From Mytilus edulis (taxonomy: Eukaryota; Mollusca; Bivalvia; Mytilida; Mytilidae), in NCBI RefSeq assembly GCF_963676685.1, contig NC_092345.1, positions 30,217,585 to 30,281,584 on the forward strand: a DNA stretch of 64,000 nucleotides, given 5' to 3'. Numbering within the stretch: the stretch's first letter is position 1; every line of letters begins with the position of its first letter. Positions 1 to 13,316 of this stretch are shown one piece after another. The notes below the pieces were generated by a model, which was given only the letters and a program-made list of their open reading frames with translations, was not told the DNA's origin and did not search any database. Both the position numbers and the translations under genes were made by a program.

Positions 1-1170
1 CTGTTTTGAGTCTATGCTCTCAAATATTTTCACCAACTGGCCATGGGCACTTTTAAAACAAGAGTGCCTTCTTTACTAACCATTGATATTATGTTGATAG
101 TCCTAAATATGAAGCTTTACTACAACTATCACATAAACTTAACATAATCCAAGAAAATGAGGTCAAGGTCATATAAACCAAACGAGAAATACATATACTC
201 CTTACAATCATTCAATACACCAAAATATAGTTGACCTATTGCTTATAGTTTCTAAGCAACAGACAAAACCAAGAAAACTAAACATTGACTAATGAACTAT
301 GAAAATGAGGTCAATGTCAGATAAACCATGTCTGGCAGACATGTTCAGCTTACAATTCTTTCATACAACAAATATAGTTTAACAATTGCTTATCATTAAA
401 GAAATCAAAACAGACCAAAATGTCAAAAACTGAACACTGAGCATAAACTGTGAAAATGAGTTCCAGGTCAAATAATTCCTGCAACTGACATGTTCATCAT
501 AAAATATTTTCATATACCAAATATAGTAGACCTATTGCATATACATTTGTAGTATTAAAAACTAGATGTGTCAAAGCAACAGGAATATCCCCGTCTCAAA
601 AGGTTGAAAAATCTGCAATTTCAATAACACATGTGGAAACAAACAAGATGGTAGTCTCACATATCAAAAATCAGCTCAAAATCTGGAGGCGTATAGAAAA
701 AAAGTCTGTGTAACTGTGATTTTCAACAATTTTCAAAGTTGAAAACCCTTAATTTTCGCAAAAATTAGAAGAGCAGAACAAAACTGAACTTGATTTGTAA
801 CTCACATACCAAAAATCAGCCCAACATCTGAAAGAGTTTAGAAAAAAACTCTGTATAATGGTTTGTTGCGGAATGATGGAATTTTGGAATTAGGGAATTT
901 CAGAATTACAGAATTTCGGACAAGGGTAAAACTATATGGCACCGACAACTTCTTTGCGGGGCAATAGAAAGAGACCCAAACTAAAAAACTTATCTTTGAC
1001 CACTGAACCATGGAAATGAGGTCAAGGTCAGATGACACCTGCCAGATGGAAATGTACACCTGATGTTGAATGTATACACATAAATACAGACAGAACGCAA
1101 AAATCTTTGTGCTATCACAGACTTGGCACCTAAAAGCTGCAATTCCATGTATAGTATATATTACTGACTT
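1..1170 (-). repeat. Decayed dispersed repeat with about 150-bp internal units
   Basis: The phrase AATGAGGTCAAGGTCA and variants recur near 158, 303, 445 and 1014, each followed by related text with ACATGTTCA or ATGTACACC. The same units appear on the other strand at 16850-17290. Read on the minus strand, the end near 60 matches the 3' end of the copy at 30046-30250 (TAGTAAAGAAGG, then CACTCTTG). No gene is supported here; the minus-strand reading frame at 838-1200 is repeat sequence. Confidence 0.7.
562..970 (-). mobile_element. Short element inserted in the flanking repeat, ending in CTAG
   Basis: This block interrupts the repeat unit of 1-1170. On the minus strand it starts near CTATTGCCCCGCAAAGAAG and ends CACATCTAG followed by a T-run. 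The repeat text on both sides (ACCTATTGC...AGTATTAAAAA and AGACCCAAACTAAAAAACTT) is contiguous in other copies of the unit. There is no open reading frame of note. The boundaries are approximate to about 10 bases on the right side. Confidence 0.45.
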
Positions 1171-2305
1171 AAGGTCTACAATCGTGACAATAAGGCTCAA
1201 TTACAACTCATTTAAAAATACAAAATGTTTTCATGACGTTTTAAAATGAACATAGATCTTATAAAATATATTAAAACAAAGCATCATAATATTCTTAAAA
1301 TAATATAACAAATATATCACAGATAATAGCTTGCTTTCATCATTAGTTCCCCAGTAATCCAAGTCAGGTCCATCAATTTGCTTTGGTACATAGTATTTCC
1401 TAAGCATTTATACATTTTACATATGGTTTAATAAATTTAGAGTATTTGTCTTGCAAAATGTCTTTTTGTTATTAAATATACAGTTGAAATGAACTCTCCA
1501 ACTTCATTTTTATATGCAGACATAATCATGATCCTACGACAATAAATAAATCACTGCACTTTTTTTTACCAAATAAATGGCCTTAGTGCACTGTACATTT
1601 GTAATTTAAAAAGTTTTGAACTTTTATCAAATGTTATCTTTTTCATTGAAAGCGCCTATGTCTTTCAAAAAATACTTTAAAAAAACAAGTACAGGTAAGT
1701 GTATTTTTCTAATTTGTTTGTATTTTGAAATAAAAATCTTCAACCGGTTTTTAAAAGAAATAATTCCAGCTGTTTCAGTTCTTTTGTTCATAGTGAAAGG
1801 TATTCAAAGATATAAAAATATACTCATTAGCTAACAATCTTCTTAATTATCAACTTTCATGCAACACATCAACCAGCTTAGCATATTTCAGAATGTCTAA
1901 TCAAATAGTGGTTTTACTTAGAAGGAAGACAAATACATAAAAGTAATGATATTGTTTTGACAAATCATTCACAGAGACAGCAAATTACACCAGTTTATGA
2001 TAACGCTCATGATTAAGTTTATGACAATGAATTTAATGCTGACCATGATACTTTATACGATTGGCACTCATAATTTGACATGAATCATTTTCAGCACTTA
2101 AGTCTGTGAATCACACCACATCCTGTGATGTCTACGACTATGAATTCATTCAGCACTCTCTATGTTGGCATTCCACAGAACTGGCAGTGATTATTGCCAT
2201 ACATATTTCTGATGCTCCAAAAATGCACTCTCTGAGATAATCATTTATTATGCTCATGGGACATAACTCAATGTTCAAATTATATATTATCTCCCTTGTT
2301 TTATT
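1171..2305. other. Intergenic, 3' flank of TTC16
   Basis: AT-rich sequence without a convincing gene. The plus-strand frame at 1616-1834 has no recognisable domain. The only supported site is the poly(A) signal next to the TTC16 stop. Confidence 0.5.
2244..2249 (-). terminator. TTC16: Poly(A) signal AATAAA of TTC16
   Basis: TTTATT on the plus strand reads AATAAA on the minus strand, about 60 bases beyond the stop codon at 2306-2308. A second TTTATT at 2300-2305 is probably too close to the stop to be used. Confidence 0.5.
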
Positions 2306-5300
2306 TCAAGCATCAACAACTGGAATTCCTTGAGTGAATTGTCTCCAATTTGTACTGCTTCCTTTATTGGCACTTTCTTCAGCTAATCTGGATTTTCTCT
2401 TAAATGCACGACCCCCATACAATGGTTTGGCTGAGGGAGGGGGTAAGGGACATACCCTTCCACCTGAGTATTTCAAAGTTCTTCTTTCTATCATCACAGT
2501 TTTAACATCCTCATGCACCTATAATAAAAAAAAATCAGCTAATCATTTACTACAAAATCTTACATTTAAAACAAAGTTTTCTTAAATTGACCAATCAGTA
2601 CAAAAATTATAAGCCTTACAATTAGACTAAATTAGGGAATTTCCAAAACTCCTGGCAAAACAGTTGGTTGGTCTCATAAAAGAAAAAAATCTATTGTATT
2701 TGTACATATATTTCATATCCATGACTTTTCAAATGAACTTAGAATTAAGACAATCAACTCATGTAAGATGTAATAATATATCAAATACAAAAAAGGGACA
2801 ATGTATGTAGTACCAGAAAAGTTTAAAACAAAATCTGATTGAAGGTCATATTTTTCAAAATCCCATATTTCAAATACCATTATGAAAGTTTTTTTTTATT
2901 CATTACAAGTAATTTCCTATTTTCAATTTAACATTGTATTAGTTTACCTGTTTCTTTTCTTCTGCCAGCTTCAAGTTGAAATCTCTTTCATCCATACAAG
3001 CTTTCAGGTCAGGGAAACAGCTTCCTGATTTGTACATTCTCTCCTCCACATTAGAGATGTCAGCATCTTCCTGACTCCATGTTGACTTGGCAGACGCTGA
3101 CATTAATCCAGGGTCTTTTGTTATTTCCTCTATATCCGCTGAACTAAATAAAAAGAAAAAAGATTTTTTAATCTACTTTCTATTTTAAGCAAACTACATT
3201 TATTCAGAGTGATCTCAGCGGTTACTTTAATAGTAATATATTAGGGTTTATGAGTGTCATGATGAAGTAAAATCCCAAAAAAGGGCCTTAGATGCACAAA
3301 ACACCCATAGGAGCTGTTAAAAGGTAATAAAAGATTTATTCAGAAGTTTTTGTAATAAGTACATCTCTACACAGTCACAATTTTGAATCTTTTTTGGCGA
3401 GTGAACCAGTAAAAAGTTTCACATTGTATGTAGCTACTGATGTTTTTTGACATCTATACGTAGAAAACCTGATAAACTGTATATCTTTCTATGACTGGTC
3501 TATTTTCTTCCCTTAGACAGTTTTAAGCTGAAGGGAAGTCAGCTTGATAAGATTTCCTCACACATTGTAATGTCAATGACTACTTCTCCTCACACATTGT
3601 AATGTCAATGACTACTTCTCCTCACACATTGTAATGTCAATGACTACTTCTCCTCAGACATTGTATGGTGCTGATAATGTCTCCTTCCTTCTCAAAGCTC
3701 TGATAGGCGATGGAAGGACAATAAGATGAATTGAAAGGTTACAAATAAAAAAGTGTGCTTTAGTATTCAAATGTGTCTTATATTAAAAGAGGGAGAGGGA
3801 ATATCACAACTGATGAGACTATGTTAACTTACCTAACAACTATAGATGATTTTTTAGGCATGAGCACTGTGGGATATAGTATGCCACGAAGGATTGTTTT
3901 AGCCTGGTCAGCGGCCCTACTGTTGACCACATCACCAACAGACTTCCCAGGAAACAATCTGGACAGGATGGACAGGACTTCTTCATTAGTAGGGTCTAGT
4001 AAAAGTCCCATGATCAAGTCTTGTCTAGCACCTTGCATATTCTTAAAAATAAAATTGAAGAGAGTGTTTCCTTTTCACAAGAATAAAAGTCTGTTTCAAA
4101 TCATACAAATATGTGAGACAAAATTCAAAACTATAAATAAATGATCTATCAGACTAATTTTTTTCTCAATTAAATTGTTTCATAATTTTCATGTCATAGC
4201 CTTTAAAAGCTGACTATATGGTATGGGTTTATCTCATGCTTTCTAGCCATATGGTTGTCTATAATTGATAACATGGACTTCATTTGAACTCTGGTTGACA
4301 ATGTCTCATTGGCAATCATACCACATCTCCATGATCTCCTTATTTTAATATGAACACCTGAAGGAATTTATTTTATTTGATAGATTTATAATACCTACTT
4401 ATTTTCAAAATTCAAGATGCAAAAAAAAAGCCTTATCATACCTTGTTCTTTGTTACATAAACGACAATTTATACCTCACAATGAAATCAACAGCTAGTTT
4501 AAAATTTGCAACATTAAAAAAAAAACTTCAGAGAGATGATAAAGGTATTCATATAAAGCAACCTTCTCCCTCTAACTCATATCTTTACCTACCTCCATCA
4601 TATATCTTGCTCTGGACCTAGATATATAGTAACTCCCCATCTTAATATTGTACTGCAGTGCTAGAGTAAATTTAGATTCTGCTTCCTATAGAATAGAAAA
4701 ATATATAGAATCATAATCATTCAGTATTTAGAATAAAGTAGTACTAGCTGGAAACCGTTTACACAAGGAGTTCCAGGACTGAAGATAGTTGTTGATGCTT
4801 GAATTAAACAAGGGAGATAATGCATGTTTCGAACATTGAGTTATGCCCCATGACCATAATAAATGGTTACATCTGAGAGTATACTTTTGGAGTCGACTGT
4901 GCAAGGGCTGTATAGCCAGTCCAGCTAGATAAAAACTCCCATATATATAATACTTTTGGAGCAATCAAAAATATGTAAGGCAATACACACTTGCAATATG
5001 ATAGTTTTTGTAGCAGTTAGATTTTGTGTACCACAAAAAAATGATTTAAATGATAACATGTTACATCATATAAACTCTATCCACAATTATATTTGTAGAG
5101 AATTTCTCTTAAGCTGGGGCTAGGGGCTGTCTTAAATTTGCAGTGAGGTGAGACTTCTTTTTGTTTGCTCACTGTGACTATGAGATGGAGAGCAGAAATG
5201 AAACTACTGTTACTTTGCTTTTTGTGTGTTTTTTTGCTGTGCAAGTTCTGATTATGTGTCATAGATCCTTTGTTTTTATATTATTGAACATTTCAAAGCT

Positions 5301-8300
5301 TGTAGGAGAATCTGCTTTATGTTGAAAGTCAAATAAACTTTCTGATTATAGTTTCGAAAGTCATATATTAATGGGTTTCTGTCTCATTGACATTAGCCCT
5401 ACATCTCCTTTCAGTAATACTTAAATATTAATAACTCTTCTGAGTTTCATTATTTTACTAAATTTCTGTTATTACATGTTTCAACTAAGTATAAATTATA
5501 TAAAACTGCCTTAAGTTACTTTAATCATTTCTCCATCTTTAAAAAATCATTTATGATATACATATACTTACAGGGTAGTTTTTATCTTGGTATGCTACAG
5601 TAGCATATTCATTATAAATAACTGACACTCGATTTTTCACATTGATATCCATAGAATCTAGGTCCAAGGCTTGGTGGTAATCTTGTAAGGCAAAATTGTA
5701 ATCTCCTTGTCTAAAGAAACAATCTGAAAAAAAAGATGATTTGTGAAATAATTAGTTAACAGTTCTTTCAAATGAAATATATAGCTCTATGAATGGTTTA
5801 TAAATGATCTATCTAATTAAAATATAAGGTGATATACCTTGGTTTTATTACTACTTATGTCAAATCAAAACAGAAAACTTTACAAACTAATTACATCTTA
5901 GATATAAAATGAAAATCTATACTCTAAAAGAATCCTGTTACAATAAATTTATATCAGTTCAAGAATTTAAAAAAAATGGTATTCATAGAGAACATCATTT
6001 TGCATCATTTAAGTTACATGTATATACTGAGTCATCAATATAAAAATTTGTATCTTCCTCCTGTCAAATTAAAAAAGAAGCAAATACAATAAAAAAAAAT
6101 ATTTCCAAGTACTAAAAAACATCATGAACAAATTATGACTGATGTAAATCATAAAACTAACTCATTACCTCCCCTGTTGATGTAAAGTCCCTTTTCTCGC
6201 TTCTCTCCCTTGATAGCTTTATTTAATAGTATTATAGCTTCATCATAAAATCCCTTTGTAAAGCATTCCACAGCAAAATCATTGTAAGTCAGTAAAAGTT
6301 GTCTTTGTGATTCAATATAAACAGGACTCTCTTCATTATGATCACATTTATCTAGCGCCAGCAGGAAGTCATCTATTGCAGCATTAAAATCGGCTAATCT
6401 TCTGTGTAATGTACCCCTGAAAAAAATCAACCATAAGACATTTATAATAATTTCATTAAACTGAACCTCACTTTTGACAGTTACATTTTAAGCCAAAAAT
6501 GGGAGACAACTCAACTTGCTTGCATCAAGATTTTATTATTCCTGTGTAAATTTATATTTCATTGTAAGTTTTACTAAAAGGTCTGTTTAAGCATATTCTA
6601 AATAACATAGCTTTTTGTTTACAAAACATATACTCTTGATTTCTAAATATAAACATCACTTTAAGTTTTGTTTGGTCTTGTGATATTCATTTTATTGCAC
6701 AAACATTTGTTAAACTTAGTTCCATCAAACTTTATCAAAAGCAAAATTTCCATTACATTACCTAAGAACATGAAAATCTGCAACAGCTGGGTCAGTTTCT
6801 ATAGCAACAGATATTTTCTGCAGTGCCTCTCTGTGTTTTCCAAGTAGGTTTAATTGCATTGCATGATGTTTATTTTCTAGAGCACGTTTCTCCAGTTTAA
6901 TCATCATTGCTTTGGCTTCAGGATGGTCTTCATTTAACTTCATGGCATCTTTCACATCATAATAACACAATGTGGTCTAAAAAAAAGTAATACCAAAGGG
7001 ATTCAAAATCTAAACAACCTTATATAATCAAAAGTAAAGTCAGTAATAAAGGCTTTTATGGGTTTTACACAAAATCATTAATTATATATTTCCAATTCCT
7101 ATGCACTAGCTAGTTCAATGGTTTATTTCATTTCTTCTAGTGGTTTTCAAGTTAAACATTGAATGAAGCAATCTATGAATCACCCAGCACGGGATCGCTC
7201 TTGCATTTACAATGTACACATTTTGTTAAGGGCCAGCTGAGGCCTGCATCCAGGTGTGGGGTTTTCTTATACTGTGTTGAAGATCCATTGTTGGCCTTTG
7301 GCTGTTCTCTTCACATTTCTTTCTATTACCTACTTAATCTACACATTTCTTTCAATATGAAGTTGAGGATTACTTTAAAGGAATTCAGTATAATAAATTT
7401 GCCTCTTAATTTATTAATTTCAAGGTTACTTTTATAGCAGAACAATTTATTTATGATTGTTCTTTTTTACCGAAATATTAAATTACTTACATTTCTAAAC
7501 ATTTCATGTAATCTAGCCCTCATTATATAAAGATCAGGATTATCATTTTCAGATTCTAATCTTTTATTAACTAAAGCCAAACATTCTCCATGTCTGTGTA
7601 AGGCTGCTAAACATGTCATACTAAAAATAGAAAAGATACAAGATGTAATATTGTTCACTAAAGCTTATAATAGTCCTGATTAATTATTTTGTATAAAGAA
7701 GAAGTTTATGAGCAATAATTTGCATGATCAAATGAAGTTTAATTTTAATTTCAGGAATCTCTACTTCTAAGTTATTGGTAAATAAGGAAGTTGATAAGCT
7801 ATGGATGTGAAAACATGCTCACGTGTAATTTCTGTTTATTTGATAGCTGGCCAAACAATAGTATGGGTGATACATGTGCTCTGTCAGTTTATTTAGCCAA
7901 AATGCCACTTCTTAAAGTCTTTTTTTGGCAAAAAATCTGAAAAAAATCCTTCATATGATGTCCCTTTAATAACCAATTATATTAATTGTGCCATCAAATA
8001 TAATAATGTTTGGCTAATATTCACAATTTCTGAAAACCTGTCGCCTGATGCTTTAAAATGGGATAAGTACATGTATTAAAATTATGAGAATATTGGTTAC
8101 ATGATTAATGAGGGGGAAAATGCTACTACTTTAATAATACCTTCTAATATGATATCCCACATTATCTGGAGCCATTTCTGCAGCTCTGGCAAATGCTTCT
8201 AGAGCTTCAGGATAAAGTCTTTGATCAAATAATGTTTGTCCTTGGAAATAAAACAAGAATGCTAGTCTTTTATAATAATCGTCATTTTCTGGCTCCATCA

Positions 8301-10960
8301 AACACACTCTTTTGTAATTCAAAATGGCTGATTGAAAATCACATAATTGGATGTAGGCTTCAGCTCGCTCTACATAATAAATATGTAAGTCTCTCAAGGC
8401 TAAAGATTTGTTGATAAAGTTAATAGTTCCAGTAAAGTCTTTCTTCTCCTTCAATTCCATAGCTTTGGCAAAACTGAAAAATAGAAAGCATTATAACAAC
8501 ATTACAATTTGTATTTGCAATTCATTCTTGATTAGCTTAGTATACGATAGGATGTTTGCCAATTACTGTATTGGATCCTACAATTAGTTGTCTCCCTTTG
8601 ATGGACATAATTTTAAGTTTAACGCTAGCCAATAGAACAAATTTATATGTGTGTTATGTCTCATGTGTGTGTAATCTTTTAGTTTTTCAAATCTGTTAAT
8701 CTTACAATGTATTCGTTTTTGTCAAACTAAAAAACTTTAATACCAGTAGTTATTTTTCGCTAAAATTTGCTTTAAATGCCTTAATACCACTTTCAATTTA
8801 TCATGCTTAGTGAAAAAGAGAGTTAATTTTTTCAAACTGACCCACTGGTGAAATGTTCATGTTAAAATAAGTTTCATGAAATACTGAAAAATAATAGAAT
8901 TATTTTTTCAGAGTACGTCCCATAAAACACCTATTTTTGGACTTATAATTAAAATATTTACTGTTCATTTGCCCTGGCATCAATTATCTCTTGCATTCCT
9001 GGTGAATATTTACTGACTGGTTCCCATGACTCTGGTTGAAACAGGGTCTGTTGACGGCGCTTAGCATCGTCTAAAGTTTGTTCATCTACAGCTGTAGCAA
9101 ATACACTTGATGCTGCCTGGAAGTTAAAAAAAACATGATGTAAATTAATTATAATTCCAGAAATAAATATTGTATATATATATACTTTATAAAATATTGA
9201 GAAAAAAGAAAATGTACAGATCATATGTTAGTAATTTCAAATTGAAAAGAAATCTGAATGATAAGAAATTTATCATATTAAGGTTTTGTAGATAAACAAA
9301 ATATGACCAATTGAGCACTAAGTCACAGTTGACTGTCCTGACTAAGGTATCCAAGGAAGATCGCATCAGAATATCAGTGCTGCTGCATGGTTTCAAAATT
9401 CCCAATTGGTCAATAGCAATTATAGAAAGGGTGATGCTAACTCCATCAGATAGTATGATTGATATGAAAATACTGAGAATTATTATACATGTATATATGT
9501 CAATCACAGTTCAAAGTTTACTCTTTTGTATGTTTTATTTCATTTGTATATTTTCTTTATGCACAAAACATAGCCTTCAAATTTAAATCATTGAAAAGTT
9601 AGTGAGCATAAATATTACTGTGAATAAAATTTCAGTAAACCACACATAAAATAAGTAAAACATAGTGAGGTTAATGAAAAAATATCCAATTGTTAGTGGA
9701 ACAGGTTTAAATGCCCAATGATGGATCATAATGTTAGGAAGGGAGGAAGGCAGAATGAGGTACAATGTATTTAACAGTGATGACAAACAAGAATTAAATA
9801 AACCAAGGATAATTAGGGTGGATTTTTTAATTCATAATTGTCAATCAACAGACTAAACAGGGTATTGTGTATTATCTGCACATTTTTATATTGAGTCTTT
9901 ATCTCACCCCAAAGAAACCCTTTGCAAGCATTGGTTTTTCTTTCTAAAAAACAATACTGAATTAACTATTTACTGTATAATGATTTAACAATTACATGTA
10001 CTACATGTACAATATAATTTTGATTTAAACATGCAATATACATGTATATTGTATTAAAAATCCACTGTTTTAATAATATGTAAACTAAAGATAAATCCTA
10101 CATGCACATGAATGAATACCAAATCAATGTACCGGTACAATGGAATAAAAATCATAGTAACATACACATAAAGTTAGTTTTATTGGGTTTTTTTCAAAAC
10201 TAAATTTTCATATTTTTTCTTCACATATACATACATTGTACATGTACATTGTACATTTTATATATGTACAGTGTACAAGACAAGACATTTCAACTATAAT
10301 TTTTATTTTATTAAAAAATGTATTTTAAGTTTTGTATGAATCATTAATTGTAATTTTTTATAACTTCAAAGAGGTAAAAAGGCTCATATTAACTCCGAAA
10401 CAAAACCATACCTGTTGTTTAGCTGAATTGTTATCATCAGGTTGTTTCTCTTCTTCTGCTTTCTCTGGAGCTTTCACCAGTGCCATAGAATTCTGTGTAT
10501 CGTCGATACCACTTGTACTTGTTTCATCATAAGTAAATGTGGAAGATTCTTCCACTATTTCTTTCATTGCTTTTTCAACTCTGTTATCCTGTTCTTCCAG
10601 AAATTTGGTATTAGATTTATTAAACTGGTGTTCTAATGATGGGTAAAACTGATCAACTTTTATCAGTTTTGGATCTATTTTATATGTTGATATTTTAACA
10701 TCAAATGGATTTTCACTGCCTTGAGTCTTAAGAAATTCCCCACCACCTAGATCACTGGTCATTTCTTTAGGTTTTTCAGGTGGTGGGGGTACTTTTTCAG
10801 GGGATGTCTTTTCCACTGGTTCCTTCTTTTCATTTTTACTTTGTTTTTCTGGTTCCTTTTTTGCTTCTTGTACTTCTTGATCAGACTGGTCCTTAGTTAA
10901 ACTTGTGTCAACACCACCGGACACAACATACTCAGTCTTACGCTTTCTTTTATCAGCCAT
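2306..10960 (-). CDS. TTC16: Tetratricopeptide repeat protein 16 (TTC16), 11 exons
   Basis: CDS exons in transcript order: 10412-10960, 8962-9116, 8141-8473, 7491-7620, 6762-6976, 6169-6416, 5572-5723, 4593-4685, 3833-4041, 2948-3143, 2306-2518. All junctions are GT-AG and keep frame, giving 830 residues, near the length of vertebrate TTC16. The start has a strong context (CACCATGG). Residues 1-235 are a charged, Pro/Lys/Glu-rich tail; TPR repeats run from about 235 to 680; the rest is Lys/Ser-rich. Motifs recalled from vertebrate TTC16 are present: RAEAYIQLCDF (exon 3), LLLTYNDFAV and EKGLYINRG (exon 6), and GARQD...LFPG.SV (exon 9). TPR arrays act as protein-binding scaffolds; the family's molecular role is poorly established, with ciliated tissue and testis expression as I recall. 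The gene looks intact. It diverges from the gene starting at 13317. Confidence 0.93.
3555..3668. repeat. 32-bp tandem repeat, about 3.5 copies
   Basis: The unit CACACATTGTAATGTCAATG plus ACTACTTCTCCT repeats three times almost without change, then decays. It lies in the TTC16 intron between 3143 and 3833. Confidence 0.9.
7195..7330 (+). repeat. Dispersed repeat (GGCCAGCTGAGG type)
   Basis: GGGCCAGCTGAGGCCTGCAT, then GTGTTGAAGATCCATTGTTG, matches a second copy at 57141-57280 (GGGGCCAGCTGAAGGACGCC, then CATTGAAGACCTGTTGGTGA). The 57-kb copy continues into GTTGTCTCTTTGACACATTC. It lies in a TTC16 intron. The plus-strand frame over it (7159-7437) is not a gene. Confidence 0.7.
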
Positions 10961-11061
10961 GGTGATGGATTTATTTATTAGAAGAAGAAATTGATTTTTT
11001 TACTTCACGTCACATCTCAGCATTCAAATCGATTACTTGATTTAACTGAAAAAAGTGATAT

Positions 11062-11160
11062 ATAGATATAGGAAGATGTGGTATGAGTGCAAATGAGACA
11101 ACTCTCCATCCAAATAACAATTTATAAAAGTAAACCATTATAATTAAAGGTACGGTCTTC
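11062..11160 (+). repeat. Dispersed repeat, partial copy (GAGACAACTCTCC type)
   Basis: GATATAGGAAGATGTGGTAT, then GAGACAACTCTCCATCCAA, is nearly identical to the start of the longer copy at 15584-15870. Shorter or inverted traces lie near 4290, 39097, 55650, 60230 and 62375. Confidence 0.8.
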
Positions 11161-11582
11161 AATATTATTTTTACCAATTTATATATATATATACATTGTA
11201 TGCGCACAAGTCGATAATCATAAGTTAACTGATTTTTTTCTTGTACAAATTATTATTATTTTCAAAACAGTCTGCACCAATTTAGCCATTAGTCTGATGC
11301 CTCAGACTAGGAAAAAAACTGACAATTTATTAAGTGTTAACCAAATTATTTTAAAACATTAGAAATGATTATGTGTGTTCATGCTATACATGTACAAAAT
11401 ATTTCATCTTGATGCATCTTTGGACTCATCACAGTCCAGACAGGTTAACGTGAGTCCAGGACTCATGGTCTCGCCTCAATAAGAACCCTGATTTATTTAG
11501 ATCAGGGTGTTTACAACAACTGGCAAAACCTGAAACCTAATTCTGTGCAGAAAAAAAACTTTCTAATTTATACTGTGTCAGT

Positions 11583-12893
11583 CATTCAAGGTCTGTTCAC
11601 CCAAAAACACATTCGCCCCTTTCACTTTCGCACCGTATGCACTTTCGCACCATAAACACATTGGCACCCTACACATTCGCACTCAAAGTCTGTTCACACA
11701 CACATTCACACCTTTTTCATTGGTTTGGGTGTAGGACGCAAAAGGACCTAATTTTTTTTTTGGCAGTGTCTGCGCGTACCTGCATGCGGGTACGAATAGC
11801 AAAATTGCCGTTCGTAGGCTACGCGTACCCACATCCGGATTTATAATAAATTGCCATCGGATCGGGAATTAAACGTAAAATATATACAGAAATTATCGCA
11901 ATTAGTGAATAAAATTGATCAACTACTTAAGAAGTTTTGTAAACATTTAATAATATGCAAGTGATCAACAGTTTTTCCCGGTTAATAAATATTCTTAAAA
12001 TGAGAAAAGAGTGATATACATGTGGGGCAGACATTTCAAAGTTATCATGAATTGGAACAATGTGTTCAAAAGTATCAGTCGATTGATTTTATACAATTGT
12101 ATATAAAAACAAACTCGGAGTCAATTGCAGCTGCAGAGAAAAGATGAACTGGAAAAAACAAAAAAATAAAGAGGAAATCAAGTTTTACAGAATATTTTTT
12201 TCCTGTCATTCACGGAGGCAAAAAATTCTAAACAAGTTCGACAGGAAAAATTAAGGCCTAATACATTATTTCTGGAAAAACAAAGGCCGATGCCAATAAT
12301 CTTCTATGAAAGCTTCGTTAATAAATAACAAAATGTTTGACGAAAATGTAATTTAAACCTTCAGCGCATCAAAAAATATTTTGCCTCTGAGCCGTGGAAG
12401 CAACTTAAAATTCGGAAATTATATATTATCAGATTATAGGACTATAGTTTACAGGACCGGTATATTTCATTTTCAATCAGTACATGTGCATTTAATTATA
12501 TATTATCAGAGGCGTCTCTGATATTATTAACTTATAAATACAATTCGAAAATATTATTTGTCATACCCTTCACTCGTTCTACTCGAAATCCCCATATTAT
12601 CGATAATTTCTGTATATATTTCACGTTTAATTCCCGATTTGATTGCATTTTATTATAAAACCGGATGTGGGTACGCGTAGCCTACGAATGTCAATTTGAC
12701 TATTCGTACCCACATGCGGGTACGCGCAGACACTGCCTTTTTTTTTTATACAATGTAGGGCGCAAATCTGTGCTCCCTTTAAAATCAGTTACAGGGACCC
12801 CCCTTATGTAAACTAAAGTTCGGGATCCACCACTGCTGTGAGGTGTAAATGTGAGGGTGCGAACATGTTTTGGGTGCAAACAGACCTGATACA
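11583..12893. repeat. Outer inverted repeat around the 976-bp element
   Basis: Text near 11588-11630 (AGGTCTGTTCACCCAAAAAC, then CATTCGC) reappears inverted and diverged at about 12840-12893 (reverse complement AGGTCTGTTTGCACCCAAAA, then CATGTTCGCACCC). It may be an older, larger foldback element into which the inner one inserted, or outer arms of the same element. Confidence 0.5.
11762..12737. mobile_element. 976-bp non-autonomous element with about 140-bp terminal inverted repeats
   Basis: The left arm (11762 to about 11905) starts GGCAGTGTCTGCGCGTACC and the right arm (about 12597-12737) is its near-complete reverse complement, with only scattered mismatches. T-runs flank both ends, so a target duplication cannot be read. 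The 690-bp centre has no coding frame. The arms contain smaller palindromes built from GTACGCGTAGCC and CCCACATGCGGGTACG. The superfamily is not determined. It sits in the spacer between the two divergent genes. Confidence 0.85.
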
Positions 12894-13099
12894 AACATTA
12901 TTAATTTCTTATCTTTTTACACATCAACTGATGTTTTGAGAAAATATATATATATGCATATTTTTATTATTCATATTTTTGCATTGACATTGAAGCTAAA
13001 ATATGTGTACGGTAAATTTCGATAAAAGTTGCTCAAAATTAAAACTGCCAGATCTGTGCAAAACAAACCTGCACTGTTTGTAACAGTTACACACACGAC

Positions 13100-13316
13100 C
13101 CAGTGCCGCCATATTGTTGACAGATATCGCTATGGTAGTTGGATATCTGTCCAAAATCGAAGAAGACAAATGTTCTGATTGGAAGAATGATTTATGTTAA
13201 CCAATCAGAAGGCTCGTTACAAATACGACTTGAAACTATTGTAAACAATATGGCTGCCTTCTATTAATTATTTTTCTCCGCAACTTTTTATAATGACAAT
13301 GATAACAGGCAAATAA
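13100..13316 (+). promoter_or_regulatory. Candidate promoter of the gene at 13317, possibly shared
   Basis: The block contains a perfect 10-bp inverted repeat GACAGATATC (13119-13128) / GATATCTGTC (13142-13151), and a second perfect one TTCTGATTGG (13173-13182) / CCAATCAGAA (13201-13210) that places CCAAT boxes on both strands. GCCGCCATATTG near 13105 and CAATATGGCTGCC near 13246 look like YY1-type sites. Between the first pair of arms, 13126-13139 matches a degenerate RFX X-box at 12 of 14 positions. The assignment rests on motif reading only. It could also serve TTC16 if that gene has an upstream non-coding exon. Confidence 0.5.

Noticed and set aside
3773..4144. Plus-strand frame of 123 codons
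   Set aside because: It lies over the TTC16 exon at 3833-4041 on the other strand; the minus-strand exon has family motifs and valid splice sites.
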